Assembly (NCBI RefSeq): GCF_036370855.1
Contig: NC_088113.1
Span: forward strand, 21,658,501-21,722,500
DNA length: 64,000 bases
Source: Dromaius novaehollandiae
Lineage: Eukaryota; Chordata; Aves; Casuariiformes; Dromaiidae
Direction: 5' to 3'
Shown: positions 11,517-23,060 of the stretch, piece by piece
Position numbering within the stretch: the stretch's first letter is position 1
Layout of the letters: every line of letters starts with the position of its first letter
Position numbers and translations under genes: made by a program
Notes under the pieces: model-generated
The model's input: the letters and a program-made list of their open reading frames with translations, nothing else
Databases searched by the model: none
What the model was told of the DNA's origin: nothing

Positions 11517-14306
11517 CGCGCGGTGCTCTGCGAGCGGGAAGTGCGGGGCGCAGCACCAGCCATGCTCTCCCGAGCGGGCTGTCGATCTTAATGCGGTGAG
11601 AAACTGATGGATGAGCCTGAGCGAATGTTCAGCGCAAATTACCCGTGTTGGGCTCCAGTCCGCGGCTAATTCATTAGGCACACGTCTCTGCGCAGAAATA
11701 GAGGAGTCGTCTGCACGGGCTGCTCAGCAAATGCTCAGACTGGAAAGATCGGGGGGGGGGGGTGGCAGGCTCATGACCGGTCCCCTGCCTGAATCCCGTC
11801 TCCTGGCGCCGCTGCTCCCACCTCCGGCCGAGCGGGAGGTGCCAGGCTTGGCTGGTGCAGGGGAGCGATGCCAGCATCTGCCCAGTGCCGGAGCCCGCAG
11901 CACGGCCGGCCCGCCGGGTAGGGACGGGGACGGGGACGGGGACGGGGACGGGGATGAGCCAGCCTGCAGGATGCACCAGGGTCCGGGGCACGGCGGGACC
12001 CGCAGCCGGGGCTCCGCCGCGCGGCTCACACCGGTCCCAGCGCCGGGGCCAGGGAAGCACCACCAGCGCCGGCGGGAACGCGAATGCCGGGCAGTGCACC
12101 GGGACGTCCGCGACGGCCCATTCCCGTGATCAAGCACCGTTTAGAGCCTTATTAATGGAGCAGGAGAGCTAATTGTGATTAACATAACGACGGCACTAAA
12201 CAGGGATAATGCTGCACTGAAGGGCAAAATAGATTTTTTGAAAGTGCATAAAGAAGGGAGAGGCAGCGTAGCTGGTCTTTGAAAACACAGAGCTCAGCGA
12301 GCGAGGCTGCGGCGTTGTATCAGCACGCGGCTCTCGGGGGAGGCGCGCGGCCGCGTCCCCGGTGCCCGACACCGCGCGGCTCCTAATGAGCGTCGCGCTG
12401 CCGGCGCCAGGCCCACTGCTGTATTGCCATGACTACTGCGCTCCGCTCGCCGAGAAAACTAAATATTGAACCAAGCGCAGGTGCTCGGCGGCTCCCAGCC
12501 CTCCCCAGCCACCAGCGCTGCCATCGGGAGCAATCCCGCGCCGGAGCTGCTGGAGCTGCCGGAGCCGCCAGAGCCGCCAGAGCCTCTGGAGCCGCCGGAG
12601 CCCGGGACAGCCGAGCTGGGGGGCCGGGGGCTGTTGCTCTGCAGGCTGCAGTGCACCGCGCTCAGCACCGCTGCCGCCTGCCGCGACCTCCGCCTCGGCC
12701 TCCAGCGCCCACCTCCGCCGCAGCCTCCGGGGCGGCACCGGCACCGGCACCGGCTCCCCGGTGCTCTCCCGCCCCGGATTCCCGCTCGCCCCCCTAAATG
12801 TGCTAACGCTGTAAAAGATCCATCAGAAACCTTCCTCTCCAGAGGGATATATATTATCTAAATTTGATAAGACAACTTAATTTCTCTCCGTGTCTGTTAC
12901 TGGTGATAAAACTGGGAGACTTTTATGACCCGGAGTCCTCTGCAAGATTGTCAGGAACTTATTATACAAGGTATAACTGGATTTCTCTCCACAGATGGCT
13001 CGCAGCCATGAGCTGTAACGCAATTCTGCAGCACATTTGGTGGAATAAATGCAAAGAGCTTGTTACAATGAGTTAGATAAGAGGGACAGGAACACGGCTC
13101 TTGCAGGCTAATTCAGAATCTGATCTGCCTTTCCCGGCTGTGAAGGACGCCTCGGAAAAGTGCACTTCGCGCCGAGGAATGGGCCCGGCCTCCGCCGAGC
13201 CGCCCAGGACGGGCAGGACGGGGACGGGGACGGGGACAGGGATGGCCCGGGCGCACGTGGCAGCTCTCTCCCAGCACCGGCACCGGCACCGGCACCGGCA
13301 CCGGCAGGTGCCTGCCCCCGCGGTGGCCGGGATCGCGGCCGCTCTCCACGCCCTGGCAGCACGCTCATCCTTCATGGTTATCACCCAGCCCGTTCAGGCT
13401 TCGACCAGATAAAGACTGGTGATTTTTTATTTACTGATTTTTTATTTCAGCATCCTGTGGGCAGGGTGCCATGCAACACACTCATTTATCTCAATTTGCT
13501 CCCTCCCACCTCCCATCCCTAATTTTTCAGCAGAGCCTCGGAGGTGAAAGCCTTAGATCTGCGGCTCTCCTGCGTGCACAGCGTGATTGCGGCCGCTCCG
13601 CACCGGGCCCTGGGCTGTGCAGCGCCGAGCACCAGCCCTGCCGCCCCGTGCACCAGGCTCTCTGCACCGCAATGCACGGGGCTGCGCCGGGCTCCCCGCA
13701 CCGCCGCGCACGGGCTCCCCGCCACCGCCCACCCCGAGCGCCGCGCTGGGCCAGCGCCCCGCCAGCACCAGCGTGAGCCCTCGACAGCGCTGCCCGCCCC
13801 GCCGGGCTCTCGCCGCGGCCCTGCCGGGTCCCCGATGCCGGCGGCTGGTGCCGACCGGAGGTGGCAGCACAGTGCGGCCACATCAACTCCGGGCGAAGCA
13901 TGTTGTTATGTGCATCAGGTTTTGTAATGGAACATGTTTAAAATTCAATAGAAAAAAGATTAAAAAATAAGTTTCTTATCTAAAGGAGCCATAGAGCCAG
14001 TGAGGAAATTATGAATGTCTCGTTGTCCAAGGTTAAAGAGTGAGAGCTGAGGAATAAAAAGGCAAGAGATAAGATGAAATGTTTTCTGTTCAAATGAATG
14101 GGCTCCACTCCGCTCTGTAATAAATGATCAGTGTCAATATGACAAATTAATTCTGCATCGAGAACCATTTAGTGCGTGCGGGGTGGGGAGGGGGCCAGGT
14201 GGAGCCCAGCAGCTCCGCTGCAGCCTCCTCCCAGCCCGGGGGGAGCGACGGGCCGAGGCGGGGGGGGCGGGGGTTCGACAGCCTGCGGCTGCAGGTGCGT
14301 TCCCGC
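11517..14306. other. Intergenic spacer with several AT-rich islands and hexamer runs
   Basis: Hexamer runs: GGGACG-type at 11922-11955 and about 13213-13240, and CACCGG-type at about 13276-13308; a 12-G run at 11751-11762; a GAGCCGCCA-like 9-bp repeat at 12545-12605. AT-rich islands lie at 11580-11740, 12120-12300, 12790-13100, 13390-13560 and 13890-14170. No gene was recognised. Confidence 0.6.
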
Positions 14307-14641
14307 GGGATGCACCGGGGTCTCTGCGGGATGCACTGGGGTCCCCGCGGGATGCACTGGGGTCCCTGCAGGATGCACTGGGGTCCCCGCGGGATGCACT
14401 GGGGTCCCCGCGGGATGCACCGGGGTCTCTGCGGGATGCACTGGGGTCCCTGCAGGATGCACTGGGGTCCCCGCGGGATGCACTGGGGTCCCTGCAGGAT
14501 GCACTGGGGTCCCCGCGGGATGCACTGGGGTCCCCGCGGGATGCACCGGGGTCTCTGCGGGATGCACTGGGGTCCCTGCAGGATGCACTGGGGTCCCCGC
14601 GGGATGCACCGGGGTCCCCGCGGGATGCACCACAGTCTCTG
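14307..14641. repeat. 21-bp minisatellite, 16 copies
   Basis: The unit is GGGATGCACTGGGGTCCCCG plus C. Three main variants (CCGGGGTCTCTGC, CTGGGGTCCCCGC, CTGGGGTCCCTGC) occur in a partly repeating order, the CCGGGGTCTCTGC type being copies 1, 6 and 12. Stop-free and divisible by three, hence open frames on both strands. Confidence 0.96.
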
Positions 14642-17224
14642 GGGCAGCAGTGTGGCTCCGTGCCGTCCCCGTGCATCCCCGGCCGTGGCAGGAGAGCCGC
14701 GAGCAGCCCTGCACCACCCCGCTGTGCCGCAGCCAGGACGCGTCCCGCGGAGCAGGACGGCACCGCCGGCCCCCAAGGATGAGGGCCGGGCGGCACATCC
14801 TGGGCTGGCAGCCATGGCTGCTGCAGCAGAGCCGTGCCAGCACGCAGAGCTGCTGGCAAAGCAGCCAGGTGACCCCGCCGGAGAGATTGGACCTTTTAAA
14901 AGAGACAGTGATAAATGAAGCTCCGTTTCAGCTCGCCAGGAGCGGAGGAAGGGGGCAGGGAAGTGCTTCCCGGGAGCCGCGTGCTGAAGGTCACCTGGGA
15001 GCCGGACCACACTGCCAAGGGGGGGGGGGGCAAGGGGAGACCCGGGGCGGCAGGAGGGGACGGGGCAGCAGCGCGGGGTGGGGGACGGGCGGCAGCGTGG
15101 GGTGGGACCGGGGGGGCAGGACGGGAGGGTGGCGAGCAGCTCCTGTGCAGACCGCAGCGCACATCCTGCGGGAACCGTCCGGCTGCCACCGTGTGCCCGG
15201 GGGAACAGCCCGGCTGCCGCCGCACACCACGCGGGAACGGCCCTGCTGCTGCTCTGCACATCCCGTGGGAAAGGTCCTGCTGCTGCTGCACATCCCATGG
15301 GAACGTGCCCAAACGCTGCCCCGCCGTGCACGGTGTCCCAGCCCTGCCCGTGCCACCCCCCCCCCCCCCCCGGTACCCGGCGGCCTGCCGGGCACAGGGA
15401 CGCCCCGCGCACGGGACACGGGTGCTGCGCCGGGCCGACAGGCCCAGCAAAGGCAGCGCTGCAGCGGGAGCGTTTATGATTCAGGGGAGATGCCGAGCGT
15501 AAGGCACACGCCTGCCAAAGACAAATAGCAGTCGACACACAACACGGTTTCCTCGTGTTCATCCCCAGCTGCCTGAGGGCAAGAGCGGAGGAAGCTGCAG
15601 GAAACACTGTAATGCTGGAGCCACCGCGCTGGGAGCTGCCGCAGCCCCCAGCCCCTCCCGCGGCCCCGCCAGGCCCCAGCGCAGGCTCCCCGTGGGCCGG
15701 GCTCGCTGCAGCCTGCGGCAAGTGGCGCCGGGCAGAGCCTCACCCCGATGCAGCGCCGGGCAGGAGCCCACGTCCCTGCCACAGGCCGGGCGCCAAGTAG
15801 CCATGGGGCTGTCCGGAGGGAACGTCCAGGGATGTCCCATGGGAATACCCAGGGTTGCCTGCGGGAATGCCCAGGGATGGCCATGGGAATTCCTAGGGAT
15901 GTCCACAGGAATGCTAAGGGATGTCCCATGGGAATGCCCTGGGATGCCCGTGGGAATGCCCCAGGATGCCCGTGGGAACGCCCAGGGATGCTGCCACACG
16001 TTGGGGACCGGGGTCGCGAGGCCGGGCAGTGCATCAGCACCCAGCTGCAGTGCTGGTCCCTGCCAGCGGCTGATGCGCGGCAGAGCCGGTGCGGCCGGGA
16101 AGCTCCCGGCGGGGCAGCACGCGCTCTCTGCCGGTGCCCGGTGCCACCGGAGTGGCTGCGGCCGGGCGGCTCGTGCCGCGGCGCTTGGCTGGTGCTGCTG
16201 CTGCGCAGGGCAATACGGGGGCCAGGGACGCGGCCGACCGGCTGCCAGCCCTGCTCCGGGAAGGGTTAACGGCCTGCCCCATCTTGTCCTCAAACAGCTC
16301 GCTCCGGAGCTAAAATGGAAACAGCCTCTCGACAGCTGAGATTAAAACAAGAAAATGAGTAAAGAAATGGTGTTTGTTAAAGGGAAATAGCTAATATAAT
16401 CCTCAAAGGATTTTTCCTTTTGACTTTAAAAAAAATCTAATATCTTCATTTCCATACCTTTTTTAAGCTAATTTGTGGAAAATTAAAATGGTGAGCCCAC
16501 AAAGGCTGCAGTTTAATTGAATCTTGCATGAGCCCTTGGTGAGCAGTCTCTCTTGGATTCCTTGATTAGCTCCCTCCATTAAATCATTTTTGCATCGTTT
16601 AGCTGAGATTCTGTCTTCTGGCAGGTCTGGGACTCGGGGACCTGGAGAACTTGGGCTCTGCCCGAGCGGAGGCGAAACGCTGCGCTCCGGAGAGCGGCCT
16701 CGGCCGGACCCCCGCGTCCGGGGGCTGGTGCTGCGCTCGGGGCCCCGCGCGATGCTCGGACAGGGCCGGCGCTCGAGGCCTCCCCGCGCCCGGGGCATCG
16801 TCCCCGCGGGGAGGGAGCCGCCGGGTCTTCCCAAAGCCACCGGCCGCACCCCGGCCTCAGCCGTCCCCGCACGCCGCGTCCCAGCCCGGCCGCCCCGGCG
16901 CACCGCAGAGCCCGCCGAGCCCACGCGCCCCCGGCAGCTCTCCCGCCCCGGCCGGCTGCACGCGAGTCTGCCCATGGCCTGTCAGGCTATCATGTCCTGT
17001 AGATTAAAACAGATTTATATAAAGTCCTTTTCACCCCATTAGATTACTCTGGATTAACCTTGATCTCAGTAATAGATGCTATAAATGTAAGTCCTGCTCA
17101 GGGGGATTTTATCCATATGTTCTTGGAAGGCAGAAAGTAGATAAATTCTTAGAGAAGGTCTTACGGAGCGATTAGGAAGATTTAACCTCTTCAGCCCCCT
17201 GGCAGACTCGGAGCTGGGTGGTGA
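14642..17224. other. Intergenic spacer with AT-rich islands
   Basis: AT-rich unique islands at about 14880-14940, 15470-15560, 16270-16640 and 16970-17200; a 16-C run at 15356-15371; a 24-bp-type repeat at 15815-15995. 16640-16960 is CpG-rich. No gene was recognised. Confidence 0.6.
15815..15995. repeat. Short imperfect repeat, about 24-bp units, 7 copies
   Basis: Copies built on GGGATGYCCRTGGGAATGCC (for example GATGTCCCATGGGAATACCC and GATGCCCGTGGGAATGCCCC), diverged at several positions. Confidence 0.85.
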
Positions 17225-17795
17225 GGTGTGGTGCAGCCCCTGCACAGTGCAGCATGGTGCGATACAACCCCTGCGCGGTGCAGTGCATCTCCTGCCTGGT
17301 GCGATACAACCCCTGCATGGTGCAGTGCATCTCCTGCATGGTGCAGTGCATCTCCTGCATGGTGCGGTGCATCTCCTGCATGGTGCGGTGCATATCCTGC
17401 CTGGTGCGGTGCAGCCCCTGCCTGGTGCGGTGCAGCCCCTGCATGGTGCGGTGCATCTCCTGCATGGTGCGGTGCAGCCCCTGCATGGTGCGGTGCAGCC
17501 CCTGCATGGTGCGGTGCAGCCCCTGCATGGTGCGGTGCATCTCCTGCATGGTGCGGTGCATCTCCTGCATGGTGCGGTGCATATCCTGCATGGTGCAGTG
17601 CAGCCCCTGCATGGTGCGGTGCATCTCCTGCATGGTGCAGTGCATCTCCTGCATGGTGCGGTGCATCTCCTGCATGGTGCGGTGCATATCCTGCATGGTG
17701 CAGTGCAGCCCCTGCATGGTGCGGTGCAGCCCCTGCATTGTGCAGTGCATCTCCTGCACGGTGCAGTGCAAACCCTGCGCGGTGCAGTGAGCACC
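17225..17795. repeat. Second 21-bp minisatellite, about 27 copies
   Basis: The unit is CTCCTGCATGGTGCGGTGCA plus T, alternating with CCCCTGCATGGTGCGGTGCAG. The sequence is unrelated to the 21-bp array at 14307, so the shared length is coincidental or reflects the repeat mechanism. Frames are open across the array on both strands; these are artefacts. Confidence 0.96.
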
Positions 17796-20079
17796 ACAGC
17801 TGCCCGGCAGCCCTGCCCTGGGCCTGGGCAGGAGAGGACACATCGGGGCGCCTATGCCACCGCGGGACCTGCCGGGCTCAGCCACACGTTGCACGCAGGG
17901 CTGCCGGGGGCCACGCGCTGCCAGCCAGCCCCTCGTCTCTGCTGCTCGGAGCCCCGGGTTCGTGCCGTCTGGCTTTGCAGCAAAGCCCTGGCTTTGCGCC
18001 TCAGCACGTGTGCCGCGGCAATTTCCTCCCAGATCCCCTCTGGCCGCCGGGGAGCCCCGCGCCGCTGCTCCGGAGCCGAGCGGCTGCCCAACGCGGCTGC
18101 TGCCGCCCTTGATTTACAGCCCGTGGCCTCCCCAGAGCCTCCTGCCTTTGCCGTCACCAAAGGGAAACGCCGGCGGGGCAGAGCAGCCGGCAGCCGCCTG
18201 CCCAGCGCCTGAGGGCCGAGAAGCAGCTACCGCGGCCGGCGACGAGGCAGGGCGAGGAAGCGGGGCCGCGGGAGGCGAGGGGAGGCGAGGGGAGGCGAGG
18301 CGAGGCGAGGGGAGGGGAGGCTGTTCCCGCACCAGCCCCGCGCTGCCCGGCCCCGTGCTCGCCGCGTGGCACCGCCCGCCCGCAGCGGTGGCTGGAAGGG
18401 GGGACAGCGACCAAAACCGCCTCCCGTCCCCTCCGGCTGCTGACATTAACTTGCTCGAAGCATGCACTGGAGCCAGGGCGGAGCGCAGCTCTTGCAGCAG
18501 AGCCCGGCCGGCAGCTCCCCTCCCGCCTGCGGCCCCGAGGAGCGGCGAGCGGGGAAGAGGAGCCTGGCGCCGGCTCGGCTGCGCAGCGCTGGCCCGGTGG
18601 AAGCCGGCACAACGATGCCGGAGACGGGCGCGAGCTACCGGCACCGGCGGCTCTGCACAGCCGGGCCGCGCTGGGGGCTGCGAGGCCGGGAGCCGCCGGC
18701 CGTGGCACGGTGCAGCCGGCCCCGGGAGGCGGCGGGGGCCCGGCTCGGCTCCGCGTGGTGCACGGCCACGGCCCAGAGCTGCCGCGGGCACCGTGCCAGG
18801 AGCTGCCCCTCGGCCACCGGCGACAGCGCGCGCCGAGCACTCAGCCAAGCGACGGGGCGACCGGGGCCCCGTGGTGCCGCCGCTGCCGCGCGGTGCCGGG
18901 TTTGTCCCGCTCTGCTCCCCTCCCCGGGGACCGCGAGGTCTCGCGGAGATGCACAGAAGCTGCCTGCTGCCACGAGCTGTCACCTCCGATTCGGCTGAAT
19001 ATTTAAGAACTCCCTGAATGCGAAGTGACAAATCCATCACCGGCCATCTGCCGCTCGCGCGGTCGCCCTGCGGCGATCCCCGACATTTCCCGCCCGGCCC
19101 CGGCGCCGGCGATGGGGGGGCAGTGGCTCTGCACCCCCGGCACCGCACCGTGCCCTGCCGCGCTGCCGGCCCGTCCCCGCCCGCGGCACTGGCTCCGCAG
19201 CATCCCGCGCGGGACGGGACCGGTGCCGGTGCCGGAGCCGGGAGCCCCCGCGGGCCGCGGCCCAAAGCCCCCGCTCGCCCCGACCAGCTGCGGGAGAGCG
19301 CCCGCCTGCCGCCCCCTCGGTGCCAGCGGCTGCTGCGGAGCTGCAATTTGCAGCCAACCTGCTGTTCGAGCTAATTGCGCTGTAATTGCTGGGCTGTGTC
19401 CCCCCCCCGCCCCCGGCGTCCCTGGAGCCGCGGCGCTCGCGCTCCTCCGGCACGGCTGGCACGTCCCCGCTCAGCCCCGCGCCCGGCCGAGGCTCCCGTC
19501 GCCCGGCCCCGCAGCACCCCCTCCTCCCGCTGGGCTCCCGGGGCCGGCGGGGGGTTCGCAATCAGCACTAATCAGCTCGCTGCCTAATTGCCGCACCTCC
19601 TGCAGGGAGGTGATGGCTGGAGAGCCCCGGCAGGCTGCGGCGCGGCGGGCGGGCTGCTCCGGCGCGGGGCTCGCTGTGCCGGCGTTGCCCGGCCCGTTCA
19701 CAGCAAATCCCGTTTCTTCTATGTAAAAACATTTGCGAAGAGCAGGAGTTCACAACTCACAAAGACGCTTGGATGCCTTCAAACAAAACCGATTTTAAAA
19801 TGCAGTTTTCAAAGAAAACGCGTCCCTGTTCTGTTCTCCGGGAATTCTTTCCTTGGAGAGCGGCGTTTCCCGCGGCGCGAGGCTGCGAGTCCTGCTGGCT
19901 CCAGTGGTGCACGTGCGCGGGGCCGCGTCCCCATGCGCGACAGCCTGGCACGGCAGACCCCGCGCGCCGAGGGGCCTTCGCCGTTCTGCACCGGCTCGGC
20001 CCCATCCTGCGCCCGCGGCCGCCCTCGGCACCGACCGTCCCCCACGCGCGTCCGCCCGGCACACGGCGCCCGGTGCAAA

Positions 20080-20480
20080 TCCCCACCGTAATTACACTGA
20101 GAGCTATCAAACTCTCTAATTTAATTTCTTTGCGAACATAAATAGCTAAAGTGGCCCTAGGTACATGCATAAATACTTCGGCTTTATGTTAGGCCTGTTA
20201 TTACCTCTCCCAGCTTGTGTAGTTGTAATGCACATTTAATAAGTACATATTTATTGCACGTCTCATCCTGGTGGAACAGCGATGGGTTTCTGCTGAGTAA
20301 GCAGGAAAACAGCTTAGTCTGTAATAAAAAAGGGAGGGAATTAAAAGAAAATATGGAGGATAATTAATTATCGGGCTTTGAACAGCCATAATTTTTTATT
20401 AAGCAAATATGCAAATACGGCGTAAGTGGCCGTGTTAGTATTTGAGGGCTTTTTATTTAAGGTTGATGGTTAATCTGTAG
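20080..20480. other. AT-rich unique island with octamer motif, putative conserved non-coding element
   Basis: The longest AT-rich stretch in the downstream flank, between GC-rich blocks. It contains ATGCAAAT (20409-20416, the POU/Oct octamer), GATAATTAATTATCGG (a palindromic homeodomain-type site near 20358-20373) and several ATTAAT/TTTATT cores. No reading frame of interest. Function is inferred only from composition and motifs. Confidence 0.45.
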
Positions 20481-21039
20481 CGAGACCACTTTTTTCCTCT
20501 GCGTGTGCGCAGACACACACGACCATGCACGAACACAAGTGTGTCAGCACACGTGTGCACGGTGCCGCCCCCCCCCCCCCCCCCCGCCTGCCGCAGCGTG
20601 CTGCCTCTCCCGGACACTTGCTGCATGCTTCATTAATCCGGAAAAGCACATGGATTAGTGCTCCGCGGGGCGGGGAGACAGGAACGCTGCGGGATGCTGC
20701 CAGCCCCGGCAGCCCCCGGCCCCGGCGAGGCCGCGCAGGGCTGGAGCTGGCGCCCGGGGATCCAGCTGAGACCCCCGGGAGAGGGGAGCCGGAGCCGAGC
20801 CGGAGCCGAGCCGGAGCCAGGGGCCGACCAAGGCACCACCTCCAGCAGCAGCGTGCCGCTCTCCCCATTAGCCCTCATTAGCACGTGGCTGAGAGACAAC
20901 AAGAGTTTAAATTAAGAAGCCATCACAGTGGTCCCAGCTGTGTTACCGCCGTGCTCGGGAGGAGCCTGACAGCTGCTATTTAATGTACCTTCATGATCTG
21001 CCAGGGCGTACGCACGCTGCGCGGGGCGGCTGCTGCGCT

Positions 21040-21310
21040 GCACACACACACGTGTGCACTTCTGCACGGCCGCACGTCCCACGCAGCCCCGCGTGCATGT
21101 ACTGCTGCACGGCTCCTCACACGCATGCACGCACGGCTGCACAGCTCCTCACATGCGTGCATGCACTGCTGCACTTCTGCACGGCTCCTCACACGCACGC
21201 ATGCACTGCTGCACACACTGCATGGCCCTGCACGCACGTGCTTCTGCACGGCTGCACACTTGGCACAAAAGCACTCCTGCACAGCTGCACGCCCTGCATG
21301 GCCCCGCACA
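21040..21310. repeat. Degenerate TGCAC/CACACG-rich tract
   Basis: Loose tandem repetition of CTGCACGGCTCCTCACACGC and CTGCTGCAC-type segments with many alternating purine-pyrimidine steps. The period is irregular (about 30-50 bp). Confidence 0.75.
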
Positions 21311-23015
21311 AACGCACAGGGCATCTTCCCGTCCCCGGAGCCAGAGGAGTAGAGCCACGCGCAGACCTGCTGCCTCAATTATTTATAGGTGCCAGGGCTG
21401 GAGCACGGTTTAGCGACATCCGCGCTGGAGCTCGGCGGTGCGGCTCTGCGCCGAGCCGAAAGGAGCGTGGCCGGGGCTTCACAGTGCCAACCACAGCGCG
21501 CGCTCCCCTCCCCTGCCCTCCCGCTGCCCGCGGCGGCTCCCCGGCCCGCAGAGCCCGCCGCGGGGCTGGTGCATCGGGGCTGCAGCGCTGCGGCACCGGC
21601 GGCTCCCCGCGCCCCGGCTGGCGCGCCCGGCTCCGGGACGTAGCGCTCATTGGGCCTCGTCTCGCTTTGCACCTCTGCTTCCAGAGCGTCATTTCTTCAG
21701 AAACCGCTCTTTTGCAATTACTGTGAATTACACACAAAAAGCAAGAGCCCACATATTGACTGGAGCCCGGGAAAGCACCAGGGCCATTTAGAGTAGATTA
21801 ACTTTTCCTGGAAAATGGATTCGCAGTTATTTAAAGAGATTAATCAGCGCACTGGGGGCCGGTCGGCGCCGTTCCCGCGGTCCCGGTTCCCGTGCGTGGC
21901 CGGGCGGCAGGAGCCCCGGCGGGAACATGGCACCGCGGCCCGGCACCGCGGCACGGCCGGCCCCGGGGACGCAGGGCTCCTCCCCGCGCCTTTCAGAGCA
22001 CCTTTTTTTTTTCATTTGGGAAGAAAGTATAGAAGTCAAATGGTTCCTGTGGCGGAATATTTTCCAAATGTCAACACAATCTGTGCTACATTATGGCTAA
22101 ATGTGATAATCTTAATGCCTGGCTTCTTAATGTCAGTGGCACTGAAGCCTGATGGATTGACAGACAGCCAGAATGACACGCAGGCATGGCTGATAAGGGC
22201 TCTCTCCAGGGAAATCACAGCTTTTTAAAGACGTTGGCAGCTACTAGCAAGTACCTTTTTTATTTAAAAGGATTACAAGCATTGATTGCACTTCCTGTTT
22301 TCTTTTTATCACATTTCTGCACCAAGCGACGCTCGCCTCGCGAGCTGAGCCTTGCAGACAATTATTTCGGAATAATGAAGGCGTGCCGTGCCGGCTTTAA
22401 TGAGCATTTTCGGTGTCTCATTTGCGTGCAGCGTGCAGGGATTTCGCCAGCTGCCTGGTTCCCGGCCAGGGGTGAGCGACTCCTGACCGCCGAGGACGCC
22501 GCGATCGGCTGCCTCGCCGGGGACGAGCCGGGGCGGATCGTTCCTGCCAGCCGCGCGTGCTTCCTCCAGCAGCAGAGGGATTAAACCCTCTCCAATTACC
22601 GTGGTTAAAGCACTAGCTCAGGGGGTGCGTGCAGGACCGGCCGACGTGTGCTCCCCGCAGTGAACGGCTGGACAACGTCACCCTCCCAGCGCGCCGGGCA
22701 GCCCCGGGCGGGGGGCGGCGAGTGTTTGCTGCCGAAGCGCGCGGGAGGGGCAGCCTCGCCGGCCCTGCCTGCACCCCGGTGCCAGAGAGGTGTTTGTCTC
22801 CCGGGGTGCAGGCATCGCTGTCCGTTCTCCTCTCCCCGACGAGCCCAGCAGAGCACACCCAGCTTTTGCAATCGGGAGAGGTGCCGGTGTCCGGCTGGGC
22901 CGGGGGCCCTTGGTGCCGCACGCTCCCCGCAACCCAGCAGCAGCCGGGTTCGCCCGGCCGCCAGCTCCGCTCGAGGGTCCCGGCCGGTCCCGCAGCCAGG
23001 CACCAGGCGGCACGG

Positions 23016-23060
23016 GAGGCCTGGCTCACGGAGGCCTGGCTCACGGAGGACCGGCTCACA
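23016..23060. repeat. 15-bp triplicate
   Basis: Two exact copies of GAGGCCTGGCTCACG and a third changed to GAGGACCGGCTCACA. Confidence 0.85.

Noticed and set aside
12864..13076. Small plus-strand frame preceded by a TTTCTCTCCACAG acceptor-like site
   Set aside because: The 70-residue peptide has no recognisable domain and lies in an AT-rich island; a pyrimidine-AG match is common by chance.
14260..14300. tRNA-like GGGTTCGA T-loop sequence
   Set aside because: No matching acceptor, D-arm or anticodon stem around it.
14147..15721. 524-codon minus-strand open frame
   Set aside because: Driven by the 21-bp array and the GC-rich flank; no domain, and the opposite strand is also open.
22010..22230. 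Plus-strand frame reading EYFPNVNTICATLWLNVIIL as a possible small membrane protein
   Set aside because: No start context, domain or homologue recognised; AT-rich island composition explains the hydrophobic residues.
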